This document shows, piece after piece, positions 1 through 6,430 of a stretch of 16,589 bases of DNA. The notes under the pieces are model-generated. The model had not been told where the DNA came from and made no database searches. It saw only the letters and a list, made by a program, of their open reading frames with translations. This stretch comes from Lachnospiraceae bacterium AM93-12TA. Lineage in GTDB: Bacteria > Bacillota > Clostridia > Lachnospirales > Lachnospiraceae. The stretch is taken from NCBI GenBank assembly GCA_027698105.1, contig JAQERH010000047.1, positions 1 to 16,589 of the forward strand. The letters run 5' to 3'. The position numbers were made by a program, and so were the translations under genes. Positions within the stretch are counted from its first letter, which is position 1, and every line of letters begins with the position of its first letter.

Positions 1-528
1 GGATTCATCCCCATCTGTCCCCGGTTCATTGCCCGATCCACTCGGTCCGATACCGCCGCTATCCGAATCTCCACCCAGACGATAATTCTCACAGGCCGTA
101 TCCAGTCCCCAGTCCTGAATGTTCTGAATAAACTCCTCGGTCGGTTCTGTCACGCTCCATCCGATATAACCAGCCTTACTGATTTTAAGACCACGTTTCT
201 CTGCCTCCGCTTTAAAGCTCTTGTTATGATACCTGCCAGCATTGGATGTATCCTTGATTCCGTTCTCCATACAGTAAATATGAACCATCTCATGCATCAA
301 TGTAGCAAGTACATGTTCAATCGGGCGGGACAGATACTCGGCTCCCAGATTCAACTCATAATAACGCCCCTCTCCCGAAGCCCAGACTTTCTGCGTTGTG
401 CAATGTCCATACGCACCCCGGCTGGATTGAATGGTAATCATTGCAACCGGAAGACCATTATCAAAATACTCCTGATTAAATACCGCATACGCATTCTCCA
501 ACTTTTTTGTATCGGCACTCAGCATCAT
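1..528 (-). CDS. SprT-like zinc metalloprotein, N-terminal part (C-terminus beyond window)
   Basis: The frame is open from an ATG at 528 to the left edge, giving 176 residues with no stop. A GGGGTGG ribosome site precedes the ATG ATG start. Residues 79-83 read HEMVH, a zinc-binding HExxH motif, and the YHNKSF segment around H101 fits the third ligand of the SprT-like fold. The tail from about residue 152 is Gly/Ser/Asp-rich and low in complexity, so it is probably a linker to a further domain. SprT-like proteins are known or presumed DNA-protein crosslink proteases. Small versions are common on clostridial integrative elements, so this copy is more likely mobile-element cargo than the housekeeping gene; that is inference. 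The assignment to the fold is good, the exact role is unknown. Confidence 0.8.
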   Translation of the reverse strand, partial: MMLSADTKKLENAYAVFNQEYFDNGLPVAMITIQSSRGAYGHCTTQKVWASGEGRYYELNLGAEYLSRPIEHVLATLMHEMVHIYCMENGIKDTSNAGRYHNKSFKAEAEKRGLKISKAGYIGWSVTEPTEEFIQNIQDWGLDTACENYRLGGDSDSGGIGPSGSGNEPGTDGDES

Positions 529-579
529 TTCCACCCCTTTATTAAAAAAATAAATATACTCTGCAATACCTGCACAGTT

Positions 580-612
580 AAAAAGACAGTCCGTCTGATT
601 TTCAGGACTGTC
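580..612 (-). terminator. Rho-independent terminator after the 49-residue peptide gene
   Basis: A perfect 8-bp stem (585-592 with 605-612, GACAGTCC/GGACTGTC) has a 12-nt loop and is followed on the minus strand by five T residues. It lies between the small membrane peptide gene and the SprT-like gene, so the two are probably separate transcripts. Confidence 0.75.
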
Positions 613-628
613 CCATAAACAAGAGAAC

Positions 629-646
629 AGCCGTAAGCTTACGGCT
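629..646. repeat. 18-bp perfect palindrome
   Basis: AGCCGTAAGCTTACGGCT is its own reverse complement. It covers the last codons and stop of the 49-residue peptide gene. The core GCTTACGGC occurs again at 836-844, over the -35 region of that gene's promoter. It has no loop and no T run, so it looks more like a protein-binding site than a terminator. Confidence 0.5.
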
Positions 647-788
647 CACGACTGTCATCCTCATTCTCGATACTTTCAACTATTTTCAGGCAAACATTTT
701 TCATCATACGATATCCGGCTAACACAACCACCGCATCCAGCATCACAATCATCACGATTGCGACTACAGCAATAACCTGTACCATCAT
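639..788 (-). CDS. Small single-pass membrane protein, 49 residues, function unknown
   Basis: This short frame starts at an ATG ATG pair preceded by a strong CAGGAGG site and ends at TAA. Residues 3-25 form one hydrophobic helix rich in Val, Ile and Met. A basic residue pair and an acidic, charged C-terminal tail follow (IENEDDSREP). The gene has its own promoter (TTGCCG and TAGAAT, 17-bp spacing) and a terminator, which supports real expression. I do not recognise a family. A single-helix peptide with a charged tail could be a small regulatory membrane protein or a toxin-like peptide; nothing in the sequence decides this. Confidence 0.6.
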   Translation of the reverse strand: MMVQVIAVVAIVMIVMLDAVVVLAGYRMMKNVCLKIVESIENEDDSREP

Positions 789-817
789 CTCAGCACCTCC
801 TGATTTTTAATGATGCC

Positions 818-846
818 ATTCTAACGCCGGGCTATGCTTACGGCAA
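818..846 (-). promoter_or_regulatory. Promoter of the 49-residue peptide gene
   Basis: On the minus strand a TTGCCG -35 box (841-846) and a TAGAAT -10 box (818-823) are 17 bp apart, just upstream of the GGAGG site. The 9-mer GCCGTAAGC overlaps the -35 box and is shared with the palindrome at the gene's 3' end. Confidence 0.5.
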
Positions 847-947
847 TGGTGATGACGCACAAACTTACCCTTATGATTTTAGGGATATCCACGGATTTCC
901 CATCCGACATTTTCCGGATTTTTTCTCAGGAACCAAACTCCTCTATC

Positions 948-1247
948 CCCCTCTGTGACTTGCCAGAATCCTCATATTCCGGTTTTTATTCCCTTGCCCT
1001 ACTCTCTTACCATACCACATCTATATCCCCTTAGAGCTTGCAGCAAATCTGCATGATTTTTCTATTCTTCATTTTCAAATCGCCGCCATTCTCCTCATTC
1101 CAGAAACTCCCAGACCCCTCTGTGGCTTGCCAGAATCCTCATATTCCGGTTTTTATTCTCTTATCCTACTCTCTTACCATACCACATCTATACTCCCTTA
1201 GAGCTTGCAGCAAATCTGCATGATTTTTCTATTTTTTCCTTTTCAAA
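948..1247. repeat. Direct tandem duplication, period 167 bp, non-coding
   Basis: The stretch from CCCCTCTGTG at 948 to about 1079 recurs from 1115 to about 1247 with few differences. The shared part includes a TGCAG-ATTTG-CTGCA hairpin (minus-strand view) and several pyrimidine-rich blocks. Weaker similarity extends some 25 bp further upstream of each copy. No credible reading frame with a ribosome site spans it. The function is unknown. It may be a duplicated non-coding RNA, a duplicated regulatory segment or a scar of element excision. Confidence 0.75.
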
Positions 1248-1602
1248 CATTTCTCTTTTTAAGACAAAAAATGAACCAGCGGCTTTTAAAAATCGCCTCT
1301 GGCTCTCAATCTATGATCCTAACACCAAAAGAAGTAAATTCCAAGTAAACTTTAGGCTCTATCCTTGATTTTCCCCATGTTTCCAACATTCTTCACTTCA
1401 AAAACCCGTATTGCCGTGGCAGATGAAAAGGATTTTTATCATATTAGTTTAGTCTCCTTAAAAGCCAGGTTTCTTTGTATTTAGAGGATTGTTATGATCC
1501 TACTATATTTATACATTGCTTATGAGTATTTTTGATTCAATTTATGTACGAAAACACGCATAGATGATCTGCTTATGCTCCTGATAGATACAGCATTACT
1601 AT
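1248..1602. other. Gene-free AT-rich stretch
   Basis: I see no frame with start and ribosome site on either strand, no RNA gene and no strong terminator in these 355 bases. It separates the 167-bp duplication from the minus-strand winged-helix gene and may be decayed mobile DNA. Confidence 0.5.
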
Positions 1603-1968
1603 TCAAACTAAAACTTCCCACTTGCCATATCTCTTCCCATCTACTCTGCGTATATATTCCTTTTTCTGTAAGGATTCCATGATACGTTTTATGGTTCTGA
1701 GCGATTTTCCGGTCTCGGTCACAAACTCTTTTTGCTTAATTGATGGGTTCTTGTAAATCAGCTCCAAAATCGCCAGTTCTTCTAAAGTGCATTCCAAAGT
1801 GTCAAATTGAGACTTTGGAACTTTCGGATTGACACTTTGGGAATGATGATCTGCATAGTCCACATGCATGTATCGGTTTTTCAGCTCGTATTCCGTTCCC
1901 AAAATCAAATTGCTGTTCGTGCAAGTACAACAACTGTTTTCCTCGTTATTATACCATAACATCGGCAA
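1603..1968 (-). pseudogene. Winged-helix fragment, likely C-terminus of an AlbA_2/AAA_4-type regulator
   Basis: The last 60 residues contain a winged-helix unit (from TLEELAILELI through SLRTIKRIMESL to KRYGKWEVLV). It closely resembles the C-terminal DNA-binding domain of divergent-AAA (AlbA_2) regulators, which are normally about 400-500 residues. This frame has only 121 residues, and the N-terminal half looks unlike a domain (MPMLWYNNEENSCCTCTNSN). The ATG at 1968 has only a weak AGGA upstream. A TATAAT at 1948-1953 lies inside the frame. The most likely reading is a 5'-truncated remnant, although a short functional DNA-binding protein from an internal start cannot be excluded. It lies 96 bp beyond the end of the 142-residue gene. 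Confidence 0.55.
1794..1840. repeat. 12-bp perfect inverted repeat inside the winged-helix frame
   Basis: CCAAAGTGTCAA (1794-1805) pairs perfectly with TTGACACTTTGG (1829-1840). Three more bases pair on each side if one G is bulged. A third, imperfect copy (TTGAGACTTTGGAA, 1807-1820) sits between the arms, 22 bp from the second. In the protein this is the linker just before the winged helix. Confidence 0.7.
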
Positions 1969-2064
1969 TAAATCCTATCATTTATGTTATATTGTTTTTC
2001 AATCTTGCCGTTCGATTTTGCCGATAAAGAAACCAGCCGTTTCCGATCTGGTTTCAAATCACTA

Positions 2065-2493
2065 TTATGCCTTCTTAAATTCTTTTTCTATTGTTCGTGC
2101 TAAATCAAGCAATCTTGTCACATTACTTCTCGCCTCGTTCAACTCGTACTCTGAACAATTAATCCAATCAAAATTTTTATATATCATTAGATGTGTTTCA
2201 ATCGTTTTTATACTTTCTATTAATTGAGTTTCCTGATTTTTAGAAGTTTCCACAACATCCCCCTTATTACAGCACTCCATGCTCTGTACATGCATTTTGT
2301 ACTCTCCCATTCCGTTCCCTTCTATTTTTCCTTTCTTTTTTAAGTCATGTGTAACATTATAAACAGGACCTCTTCCACCTTCAAAAGTTATACCGGTTTC
2401 TTCACATTTAGTTTGCAGCTCATCTAATTTATGCCATTGCTGATCGGACAGCATATCCATAATTACTTTTCTGATTTCTCTATATTTCCCCAC
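2065..2493 (-). CDS. Hypothetical winged-helix-like protein, 142 residues
   Basis: The start is GTG at 2493, preceded by GGAAGGGGTG, and directly abuts the TAA that would end the restored upstream HTH gene. Residues 1-65 look like a winged-helix domain: a helical IRKVIMDML segment, then WHKLDELQTKCEE, then a basic turn around DLKKKGKIEGNG. Residues 80-142 are helical and charged, probably a coiled coil for oligomerisation. Proteins of this type occur on clostridial mobile elements as accessory regulators, but I do not recognise a named family. It is probably a DNA-binding partner of the small HTH protein encoded upstream. Confidence 0.6.
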   Translation of the reverse strand: MGKYREIRKVIMDMLSDQQWHKLDELQTKCEETGITFEGGRGPVYNVTHDLKKKGKIEGNGMGEYKMHVQSMECCNKGDVVETSKNQETQLIESIKTIETHLMIYKNFDWINCSEYELNEARSNVTRLLDLARTIEKEFKKA

Positions 2494-2711
2494 TTATAAC
2501 ACCCCTTCCCCCTTTATATTTTCACAGCTATTCCACTCTGCAACCGGTATATCTAGTACCTCTAAATTTTTGTTAGATATGGCTCGCTAGCGGTTGAGCC
2601 ATTGCGATAATTTCGCAAAGTTTTCTCACAGCATCCGACCTCATTTTGCAGTTTTGTTTTGGAATATCCTTTTTCCTTCATTTTTATATTAAGTAATTCC
2701 TTTGTTTTCAT
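2494..2711 (-). pseudogene. Small HTH regulator broken by a frameshift
   Basis: Translation starts at ATG 2711 behind a strong GGAGGAG site and gives MKTKELLNIKMKEKGYSKTK, then an HTH with recognition segment EKTLRNYRNG. The frame stops at TAG (2562-2564), after 49 residues. Stepping back one base in the A5 run at 2567-2571 opens the frame into NLEVLDIPVAEW and on to TAA at 2494-2496. That gives 72 residues, ending exactly where the next gene starts. The restored tail looks like the last helix of an XRE-type fold, so the original gene was very likely full length. The break could be a real mutation, a sequencing error or slippage on the A run. Confidence 0.65.
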
Positions 2712-2739
2712 TTCGCTCCTCCTCTCGACATTTTTGTTA

Positions 2740-2745
2740 ATTATA
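2740..2745 (-). promoter_or_regulatory. Probable -10 box for the small HTH operon
   Basis: A perfect TATAAT on the minus strand lies 28 bp upstream of the HTH start codon. No good -35 box is found at 17 bp, so the promoter may be weak or activator-dependent. Confidence 0.4.
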
Positions 2746-2833
2746 CATTTTCTATGCAACTTTGCCTACGGACAAGTTTACCGCCATTGCAAAAAACTAC
2801 AAGAATTTTGTTAGGTTCTATAATAAAAAACAC

Positions 2834-2868
2834 CTCCAAGTGCAGTCTGACAAACAAACCACTTGGAG
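2834..2868 (+). promoter_or_regulatory. Hairpin that covers the transposase ribosome site
   Basis: CTCCAAGTG (2834-2842) pairs perfectly with CACTTGGAG (2860-2868). The right arm contains the GGAG that serves the transposase ATG at 2877. Transcripts entering from outside the element would fold this hairpin and hide the ribosome site, a device known from other insertion sequences to limit transposase made from read-through RNA. Confidence 0.55.
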
Positions 2869-2876
2869 ATGCTCAA

Positions 2877-3305
2877 ATGCATAATCATTGTATCAATACA
2901 CTACTAAATTTAAAAGGGATAATCCTAAAAAAGATTATCCTTGCAGATTTTTTTGTAAAAATCATGATCGAAACAAACCCTAAAGAACATATTTGTCCTG
3001 CCTACGGTAAATCGGCCAAAAGAATACATGACTACCGGATGCAAACCATCAAGGATCTTCCTTTTCATTTGAAACACTGTTACTTGATTTTGCTCAAACG
3101 ATGCTATGTCTATTACTGTGGAAAACATTTTTACGAAGACTATGAATTTCTTCCCCGTTACTTCCAGCATACTTCTCGACTGACAACCTTTATCGTGTCT
3201 GCCCTGCATGAAAACAGACTGTTCTGTTCCATCACACAGATATGTCATGTTTCCCCTGCTGCGGTGAACCGCATTCTGGATACCATTTTTTATCCCAACT
3301 ATTAA
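2877..3305 (+). pseudogene. ISL3-family transposase, N-terminal fragment
   Basis: The fragment starts at ATG 2877 behind GGAG and runs 142 residues before TAA. It shows the ISL3 N-terminal zinc-ribbon (CPAYGKSAKRIHDY, then CYVYYCGKHFYEDYEF) and the HTH region after it (SALHENRLFCSITQICHVSP, then AAVNRILDTI). In the zinc ribbon, one expected Cys of the CPxCG pattern is Tyr (CPAYG) and the CxCGKRF pattern reads YYCGKHF, so the metal site is also damaged. Full ISL3 transposases are about 400-440 residues and carry the DDE catalytic domain further on, which is absent. It cannot transpose by itself. Confidence 0.85.
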
Positions 3306-3315
3306 CGCAGAGTCG

Positions 3316-3340
3316 AAAAATCCCGAGCGAATGCTCGGGA
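3316..3340 (-). terminator. Strong terminator of the XRE-peptidase-PIN operon
   Basis: A perfect 8-bp stem (TCCCGAGC 3321-3328, GCTCGGGA 3333-3340) with a 4-nt loop is followed on the minus strand by five T residues. It lies 97 bp beyond the stop of the PIN gene, apparently within the right end of the ISL3 remnant, so the operon may have borrowed an insertion-sequence terminator. Confidence 0.8.
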
Positions 3341-3436
3341 CTTTATCTACAGTCTGATTTTCTCATACTCCCAAAGAACCAGCTTCCTGATACTTCCATG
3401 AGTATTGGTATTAAAGTTTTCTGTTTCTCGCATTCA

Positions 3437-4276
3437 CTAAAAAATAATATGAACCGATGTATCTTGAACTAGTTCTAAAAACAGAGCATTATCAACGACT
3501 TCCGTTACCAAAATCACCGAATGGTCATTCTGTACCTTGCTATAAGTAATCTTACGAATATCCTTCCTATAATCCCCCAGATTTTCAATACTTATTTTCC
3601 CATCACGGAAAAGCTGGCAAAGAATAGCATCATTGCTCTTATATGAAACCGGTATCGGCGTCCTTGAAGTAAATATTTCTCTCAAACTGGCTTCAGCTTT
3701 ACGCTGGAACTCATAAGTATCACTATCTTGTGAATATATAGTCAGTGCCTCTGTTTCCGGATAATACCATGAAACCACTTCTGCCAAAATTGTAATAGAA
3801 ACCTCACCGGCATTCTTCTTTTTTATTCTGCCCGAAGATAACATCTGACCTGGAATCGGCCACTCGTTATAAAGCTTATTGACCCAATCTTTATATGCAT
3901 CCATATCAAGTACATCTGCCTTTTCCACAAATCGGCGCAAATAGCTTTTTATTCTTCCAATCTGGTACGTAGAAGCAAGAACAATCTGATAAAGATTACC
4001 TTCCTCATTATTTGTGAGATTCGAATAATTTTCTTCTGCAATACTATATATCGGATATCCAAGATCAATCAGGCTCTGCAAATAATTTGCTCTGCCTTCA
4101 GCATCATTGATTTCCACCAGCACCCATTCCGGAATAAGAATAAGATCATAATCACTCAGAATATCATCTGCTGATATCCCTTTTGCCTCTAATCCCTGCA
4201 TAAATGAAATGGAAGACGTATCTAAAAGGGCGATATGTTTTTTATTATCAATATTTGTAATTTTCGTTATTGTCAT
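3437..4276 (-). CDS. PIN-like nuclease, third gene of the XRE-ImmA-PIN operon
   Basis: This 279-residue protein begins with a strand carrying LLDTSS (D19), as in PIN-domain ribonucleases. Further acidic residues sit at the expected places: E50 and E55 (IPEWVLVEI), E158 in a GEVSITILAE segment and D184/D186 (YSQDSD). These can form the metal-binding site that cleaves RNA or DNA. It is longer than toxin PIN proteins of about 130 residues, with a helical insert at about 85-150 and a C-terminal extension after about 200. Its ATG shares one base with the stop of the peptidase gene (TAATG), so translation is probably coupled. The most likely role is the effector of the operon. The PIN call rests on motif layout, not a search. 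Confidence 0.6.
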   Translation of the reverse strand: MTITKITNIDNKKHIALLDTSSISFMQGLEAKGISADDILSDYDLILIPEWVLVEINDAEGRANYLQSLIDLGYPIYSIAEENYSNLTNNEEGNLYQIVLASTYQIGRIKSYLRRFVEKADVLDMDAYKDWVNKLYNEWPIPGQMLSSGRIKKKNAGEVSITILAEVVSWYYPETEALTIYSQDSDTYEFQRKAEASLREIFTSRTPIPVSYKSNDAILCQLFRDGKISIENLGDYRKDIRKITYSKVQNDHSVILVTEVVDNALFLELVQDTSVHIIF

Positions 4277-5058
4277 TATTCGCCCTTTCTTGTAATCATA
4301 GAGATTTCTTTCATAATATTTATGAGAAATTCTTCATTATCTTTATGGTAATTAAGTTCTGGATTCGTAGCTTTACTTCTTCTTATCCGTTCCTGCAAGG
4401 ACGATGCGTTGATCACATAGGAGGGCTTTACCAGACTATCATCCAGACCAAGTTTCTGAAATCTCAGTGGAATATCCTCAAATTCCAAGTCAAAAACTTC
4501 CTTAATTTTTTTCGCCATTGTTTCATTTTCGCTCTGGATCGCATATTCATAAAGAGAAACCAACACCGCCTTATACGGTGCCTGAAATGCTGACATACAA
4601 AGGAATATTTTTGAAACAAAATCCATCTCAGGAAGTTCTATAAAATATCTGTCAATACCCGCTAACAGCATACTTGCTGCAAAGCATTCAGCCTTTCGTT
4701 CCTCCATCGTATTATCTCTTTCAATAAAATGATCCAATGACACTTTATCAAAAATAAGGTGATAGATTTCATGCCATGCTGCAAAATATTGATTTGCACG
4801 TGGCAACGCTGTATTAAGCACGGGTATTATTTTTCCATTTTTTACAAAAATTGCTCCACTCCAAAATTTATCTTCAATAGGCATCTGAATCAAACCAAAT
4901 CCCTGCAAAATCAGTAAAGCAAGTTGTGGTCTTGATGCAACCTTCATAATAGCAGGATTCATCTGAAATTTCATTGTCTGCCCCAGCACTTCATCTCTAA
5001 TTTCATTATTCTTTTCTATAACTAAATCTATATTCGCAGCAGTTATTAATTCACTCAT
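4276..5058 (-). CDS. ImmA/IrrE-family zinc metallopeptidase
   Basis: The protein is 260 residues long from the ATG at 5058, chosen because GGAG lies 10 bases upstream; longer starts at 5088 or 5190 lack a ribosome site and overrun the XRE gene. Residues 96-100 are HEIYH, the zinc-binding HExxH, and E120 in EERKAECFAASMLL matches the third ligand and helix of the ImmA/IrrE family. Residues 68-85 (GAIFVKNGKIIPVLN) are the usual strands before the active site. The C-terminal 110 residues are an extra helical part. Family members cut XRE-type repressors: ImmA acts on ImmR in ICEBs1, and IrrE on DdrO in Deinococcus. The likely substrate is the XRE protein encoded 64 bp upstream. A possible 7-bp stem (one G-U pair) lies in that gap. 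Confidence 0.8.
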   Translation of the reverse strand: MSELITAANIDLVIEKNNEIRDEVLGQTMKFQMNPAIMKVASRPQLALLILQGFGLIQMPIEDKFWSGAIFVKNGKIIPVLNTALPRANQYFAAWHEIYHLIFDKVSLDHFIERDNTMEERKAECFAASMLLAGIDRYFIELPEMDFVSKIFLCMSAFQAPYKAVLVSLYEYAIQSENETMAKKIKEVFDLEFEDIPLRFQKLGLDDSLVKPSYVINASSLQERIRRSKATNPELNYHKDNEEFLINIMKEISMITRKGE

Positions 5059-5122
5059 ACATGCTCTTCTCCGTTTCACTTCGGCCATCGCTGAACAAAG
5101 GGCCACTGGACCTTTAGCGGCC

Positions 5123-5491
5123 TTAATAATATATTTCGCACAGATCAATGATATCAAGAAGCAGGTTATACTGTCTCTTTGCTGTTTCACTCATTTCATG
5201 TTCCAAAGGGGCATTCTGCGAAAACACTGTTGCTGTAGCCGACTTAGCAGATACAGAATGGTAAAGCAATAACTCTTCTACTGACATATTCAACACTTTC
5301 AAAATCTTCTGCATATGACGATCAAATGTACTTTTGTTATCAACAGCACCATTTAACAGTCTATCTAATGTTGGACGTGATATGTTTACCTTACTGGCAA
5401 AGGATACTTTCGTGTAACCTTTATCTCTAATACACTCTTTTAACTTTGAAGCCACCAGACTTCTTTGTTCAAATAATTCATCAAACCTCAT
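5123..5491 (-). CDS. XRE-family HTH repressor/antitoxin
   Basis: This 122-residue protein starts at ATG 5491 behind a strong AGAAGGAGG site. Residues 14-72 form an XRE helix-turn-helix: the KVSFASKVNISRPTLDRLLN segment holds the two central helices and KILKVLNMSVEELL closes the fold. The C-terminal 45 residues are a separate tail, with a flexible Ser/Ala-rich stretch that could be the cleavage region for the neighbouring ImmA/IrrE peptidase. It is the first gene of the operon, directly behind a good promoter with a palindrome next to it, so it probably represses its own operon. Function as an antitoxin is inferred from gene order. Confidence 0.8.
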   Translation of the reverse strand: MRFDELFEQRSLVASKLKECIRDKGYTKVSFASKVNISRPTLDRLLNGAVDNKSTFDRHMQKILKVLNMSVEELLLYHSVSAKSATATVFSQNAPLEHEMSETAKRQYNLLLDIIDLCEIYY

Positions 5492-5522
5492 TGTGATGAC
5501 CTCCTTCTATTTTTTCACCATT

Positions 5523-5551
5523 ATTGTATGCCCAAATGAAGGATTTATCAA
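5523..5551 (-). promoter_or_regulatory. Promoter of the XRE-peptidase-PIN operon
   Basis: TTGATA (5546-5551) and TACAAT (5523-5528) are exactly 17 bp apart on the minus strand, 31 bp upstream of the XRE start codon. It is the best sigma-70-type promoter in the window. Confidence 0.8.
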
Positions 5552-5557
5552 TATGAT

Positions 5558-5576
5558 TGTAAAATATTTTTTTACA
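5558..5576. promoter_or_regulatory. Candidate operator palindrome for the XRE repressor
   Basis: TGTAAAA (5558-5564) and TTTTACA (5570-5576) form a perfect 7-bp inverted repeat with a 5-bp spacer, just upstream of the -35 box. The size and place fit an XRE dimer site. A second inverted repeat, ATGAAC with GTTCAT (5597-5618), lies further upstream. Confidence 0.5.
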
Positions 5577-5691
5577 TTTTAACACTTTCTACTTAAATGA
5601 ACAGGATACCGCGTTCATCATAAACAGATGTTGAATATCATTCCCTCAACGAATTGCTCTGTCCAATCCCAGAATCGTTGCAATGGCACCG

Positions 5692-6430
5692 TCAATTTTC
5701 TTCTGTCTCCATATCATATTCCTCGAGAAGCTGCCGGATAATATTTCGTTTTTCTTCTGTCGTTTCAACTCTGTGAACCGATTTGGAAAGATGATCCATA
5801 TTCATGTAGCGCCTGGTTCCCTATTGGGTTCCAGCTACATGACGCAGTCTGGCACATACGAGCATCAAGGCGCTTTGACCATCAGGAAAAGCGCCGATTG
5901 CTTTCGTGCGGTGTTTCATCTCTCGGTTTAACCGTTCGATGGTATGATTGGTCCGAATTCTGGTCCAGTACTGGGTTGGAAAGTCCATGCAGGTTAGAGT
6001 TTCTTCTATGCCATCTTGTAGCTTTTTTGCAGCAGAACTTAGCTTCATTTCCTTTAGTTTTTCAGCAACCTGTCGAGCTTTCTCGCGTGCTGCTTCCTTG
6101 CTTTCCTGGGCATGGATGGCCTTTAACATCATAGCTACAGCCTTCATCTTATTACGTGAAGTAGCAGAGAAAATGTTCCGATAAAAATGAACGGTGCAGC
6201 GCTGATAACGGGCATCTGGGAATACTTCTGGTATGGTTTCGAGCATTCCGAGATTTTTATCTCCGATAATCAGGCGGACTCCTGTTAAGCCTCGTTCTTT
6301 CAGCCATACAAAGAAGGAACGCCAGCTTTCCCTGTCTTCTTTCATACCTTCAGTTGCACCAATAATCTCACGGCAGCCATCGTTGCTGACTCCAATCGCA
6401 ACAAGGATAAGGCTGCTATTATAAAGACAG
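5692..6430 (-). pseudogene. IS256-family transposase, truncated and with a nonsense codon
   Basis: The frame reads clear IS256 sequence from about LILVAIGVSNDGCREIIGAT, through IIGDKNLGMLE (second catalytic Asp) and RYQRCTVHFYRN, to TIERLNREMKHRTKAIGAFP (catalytic Glu) and LMLVCARLRHVAGTQ. The N-terminal half, including the first catalytic Asp, is missing beyond about 6430. After GTQ the frame meets TAG at 5821-5823, where IS256 proteins have Trp (GTQWG), and then continues as RRYMNMDHLSK to a TGA at 5692. It is therefore broken twice. The last 35 residues are not typical IS256 sequence and may belong to another element. No terminal repeats were found. Confidence 0.8.

Larger units (their letters stand above)
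2814..3380 (+). mobile_element. ISL3-family remnant with large internal deletion
   Basis: The element begins with GGTTCT (2814-2819) and appears to end with AGAACC (3375-3380). Between them lie the first third of an ISL3 transposase and a hairpin-containing right end. About two thirds of the transposase is missing. The inverted ends agree for only about six bases, and I find no 8-bp target duplication (TTTTGTTA on the left, AGCTTCCT on the right). The outer limits are therefore tentative, while the transposase fragment is firm. Confidence 0.5.

Noticed and set aside
226..618. Plus-strand 130-residue frame at the left end
   Set aside because: The minus strand carries a clear SprT-like protein with HExxH; the plus frame is its shadow.
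5059..5190. Longer start for the ImmA/IrrE gene at 5190 or 5088
   Set aside because: Neither has a ribosome site, and the first overlaps the XRE gene by 68 bases with residues unlike the family.
5821..6345. Intact transposase gene from the ATG at 6345
   Set aside because: IS256 similarity continues upstream of that ATG and downstream of the stop, and the first catalytic Asp is missing, so it is a fragment of a broken gene.
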